Part shown: positions 58,601-64,000 of the stretch, one piece after another
Layout of the letters: each line of letters opens with the position of its first letter
Numbering within the stretch: the stretch's first letter is position 1
NCBI GenBank assembly: GCA_000727475.1
Contig: KL647288.1
Coordinates: 7,591,414 to 7,655,413 of the forward strand
DNA: 64,000 nt
Source of the DNA: Sarcocystis neurona
Lineage: Eukaryota; Apicomplexa; Conoidasida; Eucoccidiorida; Sarcocystidae
Direction of reading: 5' to 3'
The notes under the pieces: model-generated
Seen by the model: the letters and a program-made list of their open reading frames with translations, nothing else
Told to the model about the DNA's origin: nothing
Databases searched by the model: none
Made by a program: the position numbers and the translations under genes

Positions 58601-61600
58601 GAGAAAAGGCGTTCATATATACATACGTGCATACATAAATACATACATACGTACGAATGTTCTATACGTATACATGTGATATACAAGGAAATTCATCGGT
58701 ATATACATAAACATATATATTAGCACATATATATGAGTATTCGTACTGATACATACCGAGACATATATATATGAGGCAAAGGAATGCATCGATATACATA
58801 TATATATATATATATCTATACGTATGTAAATATATACGAATACTCTCTCTCTATATATATTTATACATACATATATATGTATGGATGTGATGTAAAGGAA
58901 TTCCTCGATATATATATATATATATACATATACACGTATATATATATACACATACGTATGTATATATATATACACGTATATATATATATATACACATATG
59001 TATGCATACATATATATATACACACACGTACACCAATATTCTCTTTCTACACATATACGAATATCAGTACTATCACATATTGAGAAGTAAAGGAAACCTT
59101 CAACATATACATGTGTACATGTACGCTTACATCATCATATTCATATATATGTCTCCCTCTTCATATATGAGCACACAAAAGTAGGGGTACAAATATTCCT
59201 GTACGTCCTTATTAGTTGGGTAGTTCTACTTTTCTTGAACGTCGTGGGGGATGCAGGGGCCATCTGGTGGAGAAAGGTAAGTCGAATTGATGGGCCCTTC
59301 TTACAGCTGGGGAGGGGTAGAAGACTGTCGGGCGCAGTTTCTTCAAGATGCGCGTCTTTGTATATAGAGAGAATACGACGCTCAGCCGACTGTATTGCTT
59401 CTCTCCTGGTCGGGCCGTCAGACGCTGCAGCAGGCAAATTCACGCAGCAGCGTGGCAGCGACAGCACCCGTCGGGACTGCAGCAGATGCGGCAGACAAAG
59501 AGAGAGACAGAGAGACAGAACGAGCCGCAGCAGCAGCGGCGGCACGCGCAGGACTGACGGTCGAAGAAGGAGGAGGAGAACGAGAAGAAAACGGAACTTC
59601 GGACACCGCGTCAAGAGGCACGGGCTATGCAGCAACAAGAGCAGCAGCAGCAAGAGCACCAGCAGCAGCGGGAAGCGCAGCAGCAGCAGTGCGAGCAGCA
59701 GACGGACGCCTGCAGGCAGAGGCGAGCGCAGTCGACGCAGCTGCAGCAGCGGCCAGTCACGACAGGGGCAGACAAAGAGGAAGAAGCAAGACGGACATAG
59801 TCAGGGAGTGCACGGGACCGTCGGCAGACTGTTCAGGCTCGTAGCAAACCCGCGGCAGGGTCAAGAAAACCAGCAGCTGCTGCAGCAGCAGCACCAAGCA
59901 TGAACAGAGAGGCCCCGAGCAGAAGAAGCAGAAGCAGCAGCCGTCCTCACAGGGCTCCGGCAACAGCAACGGAACAAGGCAGCGGCAACAGCACATAAAC
60001 CAGAGCAGCAGCACTTCCCGCATTAGCTAGTTAGTACGCAGCAGCATCCGCAGCAGCGTCAGCAGCAACGGCAGCCGGCGCCGCAACATCAGCAGTCATG
60101 GCAACAACAGCAGTAGCAGCGACGAGAGGAGCAAGGGCAGACCTGAGATCGTAGCCTGTCGCTGTGTGAACAGCAGCTCGCATCTCCACCGTCAGCAGCA
60201 GCAACCGCGACGACAGCAGCAAAGCAAGAGAAGCCAGTGGACGGGAGGTGGGTGACTGCTGCTGCCCCTGGTGTCGCTTGCGCATGGCTCTGCCCTGCAG
60301 AGCAGTTCATGATGCTCCTCTCTCCCGCGCCGCTGCTGCTGCCGCAGTCTCTTTCTCTCGCTGCTGCTGCCGCAGCTGCTTGCTCTCCTTGCTGCTGTTG
60401 CTGCTACTGGTCGTCTTGCGGTTGCCGTTGTTGCCGCTCCTGTTTTGGGATTACTGATGCGCTGTGGCCACTATTGACGCAAGTGCCTCAGATGTGACCC
60501 ACTACACCTGTATGAACCGCTCGTGCTGCCACGTCGCCGTTACTGCTGCTGCAGGTCAAATGCTGCTGATAGGCGTTTTTGCTGCTGCTGGTGGAACGAG
60601 TGCAGCTGCTGCGCATCTGCTTCCGACTGCTCATAGAACTCCTGCGCCTGCTGTACGCATACTGCACCTATTGCTGCTATCGATATAGCGTCCCCTTGTA
60701 CAGCGAATTCTGCTGCTGTTGCTAGTCCTGGTATTCCTCGCGGTCCTGCTGGCGCTGCCATCTCGGTCGCTGTTGCTGCTGTGCTGCTTACGCTGCTCTT
60801 TCTGCTGCCACGCCGCTGCTGGCGCTGCCATCTCGGTCGCTGTTGCTGCTGTGCTGCTTACGCTGCTCTTTCTGCTGCCACGCCGCTGCTGGCGCTGCCA
60901 TCTCGGTCGCTGTTGCTGCTGTGCTGCTTATGCGGCCGCTGCTCTGGATGCAACTCTTCTGCTGGTCCTGCTGAACTCCCTTCTGCTGCTGCTACAGCTC
61001 CCCTTTCTGCTTCTGCTGGTCCGGCTCCTGCTGCCGCTGCTGTGGCGCTGTGTGTGTGTGCGTGCCGTCCCGGCAGTCTGCTGCCGTTGTTGTTCGTACC
61101 TCCGCGAGTTCCCACTGGATTGTCACGAGCGCCTGCCGAATGTATTTCCAGCTATCCACCAGGCAGAAGAGCAGCTGCAAGGCCAAGGCACGCCAGTTCA
61201 TAGCCGTAGGACGGTGCACGCATTTGGACGCAAGACGTGCCCCTCTTCCGCTCAAAGTCTTCTTCCCTTCGAGCCTCTCTTTCTCTCTACCCACCGCGCC
61301 CTCTGATCAGCGTGCACGTCCTACGCGACAGCAGCCGGAAACTGCGCTCGGGCGTGAAGGAGCAGAAAGAAGATGCTGAGGAAGAGGAGGAGAAAGAAGG
61401 AATAGGAAGCGCAGCGGAGGAAAGCCGCACTCGGCAGAGGAAAGCAGGGACACGTGCAAAGCAACAAAAAAGAAAGACGAAGAAGAAGACTGGAGGAGAA
61501 GACGCGCGCGCGCAAGGACGGCGCAGAGGAGCAGAAGAGGCAGAAGACAATGCAGCAGAAGAGCGGGCGATTGTCGACCGGGAGAGAGAAACCGAAGAAG

Positions 61601-63159
61601 ACAAAGGAGGAGAACAGCAGCAAGACAGTGAAGAAGCAGCAGCAAGGCAGAAGCCGAGACGACGGAATAGAAGAAGACCACATAGAGAGAGGACGAGGAG
61701 AGGAAAACCGGAAGAACAGAGACAAAGAAAGGAAAGGAAAAGAGGAAGACGGAGAAGATGAGGGGGAGAAGAACGAGAAGAAGGCAAAGGAAGGGCAGCA
61801 GGAAGGACGAGAAGAGAAGAAGAGAAATTTGACGCACCTGGCTGGTGAGATAGAAAGGGAGGTTGCCGACGACCGACAGCCGCCCGCCTTCCCCAGCGAC
61901 CTCCGACGCCAGCCGAGGCCAGTTGACCTGTAGAGTGTTCATGCATGAGAGCGGAGAGTGGAAATGGGCGCATGCGTCCACACATATAAATCTACACGTC
62001 TGCAATCGTCGACCGCGCTATACAAACACACGTGCAGAAGCAGCACCACACGTATACAGAGGAGGCACCCATCCACACGTACAACACACGCAGACATATA
62101 TGGATGTGATAGAGCGACCATAGACGTTCCTATGGATATGTGTAGACACAGAGGAGCTGTTCGGAGGAAAGGAAACACCCCTTCATATGTAGACATGTAT
62201 GAGAGACGTAGTTGTCGCAGCGGGTGCCGTCCCATCTATTTCACTACGAAATGCATGCACGCAGAGACAGAGAATCAGCTACACATATATACATATATGT
62301 GTCGATATGTAGGGAGATGAATCGTAGAATTATTGCGCAGGAAGGGGTGGACCAATCTCCGTATATGTAGGAGGAAATACATGCTTCGTACTCGTAGAGA
62401 CTCGCAAGCACAAACATGCGTGTAGATGAGAATTACGCGGCATGCAGATGTGCATGCTTTGGTACACATATATATATGTGCGTATAGATACCTGCGCGTC
62501 AGGAGGTGAGATATACATTCTATACATTTATATGGTGCGTATTTACGAATGGAGACAGAAAGACATTATTCGAGAGGGCAGACAAGACGGCAGACAGTCG
62601 TGCTACAGCGTTGTTGCTGCCGGTGCTGCTGCCAGTGTTCGCGTCCCCAGCAGCGCCTCAACTTTAACACGGCCTTCGACCAGCTAAGGAGGTCGGTTTC
62701 TTCTGCGTGAAAGTGTGCGTGTGTTGCCGGTTCCTTCAAGAGACTCTTCGATGCGGCCAGACCGTCTTCCCTCGTACTACTGCCCGACCGTTCCGAGCGA
62801 AGGCTTTACCGTTTCTGCGGCAGCGCGCCACGAGAAGAGAGAGCAACGCACGCAGGTGCAGCAGCAGAGAGACGAGCACCTGTCGCTGCAGCAGCAGAGA
62901 CCACGCGAGCAGCGCGTGCAGCTGCAGCAGCAGCGAGAAGGAGAGAAGCGCGCGCAGCTGCAGCAGCAGAGAAAAAGAGAGAACCGCATGCAGCCGGAGC
63001 GGCAGCGCTTCCGGAGAGACTCAGACAATACACCTTGCTGTTGGAACAGCGAAGAAACGGGCATCGCAATTTTCACCTGCAGGACGTCTCGGTGAAGGAC
63101 GCGGAGAGACGGTAGACGGCGGGAGAGAAGGGAGAGCGCCCGGACGTCTAATTCTATGG
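52176..63159 (-). CDS. ksgA: KsgA/Dim1-family rRNA adenine N6,N6-dimethyltransferase (7 exons, 5' end incomplete)
   Basis: The family uses S-adenosylmethionine to dimethylate two adjacent adenosines near the 3' end of small-subunit rRNA. Exons: 63159-63077, 61927-61838, 61174-61100, 59424-59305, 57117-57031, 54286-54179 and 52685-52176. All phases agree, giving 356 residues after the first split codon, then a stop. Motifs in order are IELDVRA (SAM-binding acidic loop), [22 protein letters not shown] (the N-L-P-F/Y catalytic motif), [22 protein letters not shown] (split here), [23 protein letters not shown] and [11 protein letters not shown]. The sequence resembles bacterial, mitochondrial or plastid KsgA more than cytosolic Dim1, so an organelle is the likely site (inference). 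The C-terminal exon adds a Gln/Glu-rich tail of about 125 residues not typical of the family. The glycine-rich SAM motif I must lie upstream. Confidence 0.9.
54179..54286 (-). CDS. ksgA: dimethyltransferase exon f: [11 protein letters not shown]
   Basis: The exon has 36 codons between CCCTCCAG|CAG and ATGAAG|GTAAGA. It encodes ILLLYVKDV then [20 protein letters not shown], matching the KsgA C-terminal motif 'lv..aF.qRRKtLrNsL'. The acceptor tract is short, so the exon could start a few Gln codons later. Confidence 0.87.
57031..57117 (-). CDS. ksgA: dimethyltransferase exon e: [10 protein letters not shown]
   Basis: The exon has 29 codons from CTTTGCAG|GTG to [32 protein letters not shown], then GADPRRLRD. 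Joined to exon d it gives [14 protein letters not shown], the strand that follows the rRNA-contact region. Phase 0 on both sides. Confidence 0.9.
58216..58380 (+). other. exon-like stretch opposite a dimethyltransferase intron
   Basis: After TTTGATATGCAG| a plus-strand frame reads [20 protein letters not shown], then [20 protein letters not shown], to a donor CATGTG|GTGAGA. The charged helix and splice sites are exon-like. The minus strand is also open here, so this may be chance. Confidence 0.2.
58600..59170. repeat. (TA)n/(TACA)n microsatellite cluster
   Basis: About 570 bases are dominated by TATATA, CATACA and TACGTA, in dimethyltransferase intron d-e. Frames give Tyr/Ile/Thr/His strings on both strands. 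Confidence 0.9.
59305..59424 (-). CDS. ksgA: dimethyltransferase exon d: YSRLSV
   Basis: The acceptor is CCTGCTGCAG|CGT and the donor CCAGCT|GTAAGA, 40 codons. It encodes [20 protein letters not shown], then [15 protein letters not shown]. Family consensus: 'RL.A.pg.k.YgrLsv.......v.....FyP.PkVdsa'. The last motif is completed by VDAA in exon e. A longer frame on the same strand covers this stretch but lacks the motifs. Confidence 0.92.
59425..61099 (-). other. dimethyltransferase intron c-d, CAG/CTG-rich
   Basis: A CAG tract (plus strand) covers about 59450-60010 and a CTG tract about 60310-61060, separated by about 230 bases of mixed CAG-interspersed sequence. ORFs on both strands are repeat translations. 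The CAG tract ends at the exon d acceptor (CTGCTGCAG on the sense strand). Confidence 0.8.
60746..60930. repeat. 70-bp tandem repeat, 2.6 copies
   Basis: The unit beginning CTGCTGGCGCTGCCATCTCG repeats with a period of exactly 70 bases at 60746, 60816 and 60886, with no differences visible until 60931. It lies in the dimethyltransferase intron between exons c and d. A period that is not a multiple of three argues against it being coding. Confidence 0.95.
61100..61174 (-). CDS. ksgA: dimethyltransferase exon c
   Basis: The exon has 25 codons from GCCTTGCAG|CTG to [32 protein letters not shown] and WELAE. It corresponds to 'lf.Ll......i..a..mvQkEvAe' of KsgA, with Trp in place of the usual Lys. 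It joins exon d as WELAE-RLTARPG, the family junction. Confidence 0.9.
61340..61837 (-). other. dimethyltransferase intron b-c, 500-bp polypyrimidine (sense) tract
   Basis: Almost pure A/G on the plus strand (GAAGAAGAGGAG type), hence C/T on the sense strand, starting about 10 bases after the donor of exon b. Two-strand ORFs of 130-230 codons here are composition artefacts. Confidence 0.8.
61838..61927 (-). CDS. ksgA: dimethyltransferase exon b: NLPF motif
   Basis: The exon has 30 codons between CTCTACAG|GTC and AGCCAG|GTGCGT. It encodes VNWPRLASE then [15 protein letters not shown]. The NLPF tetrapeptide is the catalytic motif IV of N6-adenine rRNA dimethyltransferases. Phase 0 on both sides. 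Confidence 0.92.
62751..63095 (+). CDS. small antisense ORF with 11-12-residue Gln/Arg repeats
   Basis: An ATG at 62751 opens a plus-strand frame of 114 codons, mostly opposite an intron of the minus-strand dimethyltransferase. After about 30 mixed residues it holds five related units of the type E.R.QLQQQR.. ([58 protein letters not shown]). The repeat would form a charged helix. There is no known domain. It may be only a CAG-rich intron that happens to be open on this strand. Confidence 0.25.
   Translation: MRPDRLPSYYCPTVPSEGFTVSAAARHEKREQRTQVQQQRDEHLSLQQQRPREQRVQLQQQREGEKRAQLQQQRKRENRMQPERQRFRRDSDNTPCCWNSEETGIAIFTCRTSR
63077..63159 (-). CDS. ksgA: dimethyltransferase exon a: IELD to DVLQ
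   Basis: The acceptor GGGCTGCTGCAG|CC needs one base from an upstream exon. The 27 complete codons read [20 protein letters not shown] then LHRDVLQ. In the family this is 'aiElD.rl...L.......l.v..gDaL'. The donor is CTGCAG|GTGAAA, phase 0. The Asp of IELD is the residue expected to bind the SAM ribose. Confidence 0.88.
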
Positions 63160-63287
63160 CTGCAGCAGCCCGCCACAACACATCACACAGCAACCACCTG
63201 CCTTTTCTTTTCCCTGCCTTTTCTTCTCCCTGCTTTTTCTTTTCCCTTGCCCTCCCCTTCTTCATCTTCTTCCTCTTTTACTTCTTC

Positions 63288-63377
63288 TCCCAGCAAGTTC
63301 ACACAGACGTGCACCACCGGTGCAACCGGAGGCGACGAACCGCTGCCCTTTCCCCGCCGGTGGGGGGGGACTGGAGG
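63288..63377 (-). CDS. possible upstream exon of the dimethyltransferase (SAM motif I?)
   Basis: A very good acceptor (pyrimidine-rich ...GTCCTCCAG|TCC) opens a stretch that ends GAGAAGAA|GTAAAAG. In the frame whose end phase fits exon a, it reads GKGQRFVASGCTGGARLCEL, then AGRR joined to T-IELD. The position and Gly content fit a nucleotide-binding loop, but the canonical E.GPG.G pattern is not present, so the true motif I exon may be elsewhere or outside the window. Confidence 0.3.
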
Positions 63378-63609
63378 ACAGCAAGAGAAGTCAACGCAGA
63401 CGGAGGAAAGTATAGAGAAGCTGTGACGTCTCGTGTTGCTTCTCGGCCCGTGAGAAGTGGACACTCCAACAACTACCGCTGCCGCCGCTACTCTTTCTTT
63501 TCCTCGTCTCGCGGGGCTGCTTTGCTTCTCGAGTTAGCAACAAAAGACCGCGAGTTCTCCTGCTGCTTCGACAAGTACAAAACAGCTGACTTCTCTTTCC
63601 ACGTCTAAG

Positions 63610-64000
63610 CTTCCCTTTCCTTCGCCGAAGAGGCAAAAAGGGGGGCCGCCAAGCCCTGTTCGGGCAGTCGCACAGCAGCGGCTTTAGCTGCAGCAGCTGC
63701 TGCTACGAAGATTTCTACAAGTCTAATTGCTTTCACCCCTGCGGTTAGTCGCTACCGCCTAACGGCTCTTTTTCTCCTTTTTCTCCCCTTTCTTTGGCGT
63801 TCTCTGCTTCGTTTCAATGTTCTTTTCCTTTGTTCTCTTCTCTCCCAGCATTTTCCCGTCCTTTGGGGCGTCCCCTTCTTTTTCTCTTCTCCTTCAGCGA
63901 CCGCTTCACGCGTTCCTTTTCCGGCTGGCAGTCTACAGAGTTGTTCTTCCAGAAGCAGTGTTGCAGCAGTAGCGAGCTAGAATTCAGCGCTGCTGCCTGC
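63610..64000. other. window end, no gene assigned
   Basis: T/C-rich on the plus strand from about 63765 to 63900, with a few CAG triplets near 63670-63700. The 5' exon of the dimethyltransferase is expected here or beyond the window, but I could not place it. Confidence 0.4.

Noticed and set aside
61307..62005. Two 232-codon minus-strand ORFs
   Set aside because: Only the first 30 codons (exon b) match the family. The rest is a polypyrimidine intron read as Ser/Phe/Leu.
1..64000. CRISPR arrays, insertion sequences, bacterial promoters or operons
   Set aside because: The repeats are short tandem types without spacers, no transposase was seen, and gene structure is eukaryotic with introns.

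Overview
The window looks like nuclear DNA of an apicomplexan coccidian, most likely Eimeria. CAG/CTG trinucleotide tracts occur throughout, inside exons (encoding Gln, Ala and Ser runs) and inside introns. Between them lie (TA)n, (CATA)n and (CTAT)n microsatellites. Genes are long, with many small exons and GT-AG introns. There is no operon structure, and I found no tRNA or rRNA gene, CRISPR array or insertion sequence. The genus is inferred from this repeat style; I could not search a database.

Two genes on the minus strand can be rebuilt exon by exon from splice sites, reading phase and family motifs. The first, about 43.6 to 17.75 kb, is SMC6, the structural-maintenance-of-chromosomes subunit of the SMC5/6 DNA-repair complex. 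It has 13 phase-compatible exons over 25.9 kb and a model of 3,147 residues. The Walker A exon, hinge, coiled coils, LSGGE signature, Walker B and C-terminal strand are all present. A roughly 1,450-residue low-complexity N-terminal extension precedes the ATPase head. The second, about 63.2 to 52.2 kb, is a KsgA-type rRNA adenine dimethyltransferase. It has seven confident exons over 11 kb, ends in a Gln-rich tail, and its sequence is closer to organellar/bacterial enzymes than to cytosolic Dim1. Its first exon(s) are only tentatively placed or lie outside the window.

The remaining regions are less certain. From 1 to 2.9 kb is microsatellite-rich DNA without a supportable gene. From 2.9 to 6.6 kb are CAG-rich minus-strand candidate exons and several tandem repeats. 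From 6.8 to 7.5 kb is a pyrimidine-rich tract. From 9 to 13 kb are plus-strand exons of one or two unrecognised genes; the last, ending at 13047, is a convincing coding exon. From 13.4 to 16.6 kb are short exon-like stretches on both strands. From 44 to 52 kb is almost free of CAG repeats; it holds three plus-strand exons whose splice phases fit together, and two perfect hairpins.

The two identified genes act in unrelated processes (chromosome maintenance and ribosomal RNA modification). They share a strand and an architecture of small conserved exons in a large repeat-filled transcript. Many of their 3' splice sites end in TGCAG, often at the end of a CTG tract, which suggests that the repeats and the splicing of these genes are linked.
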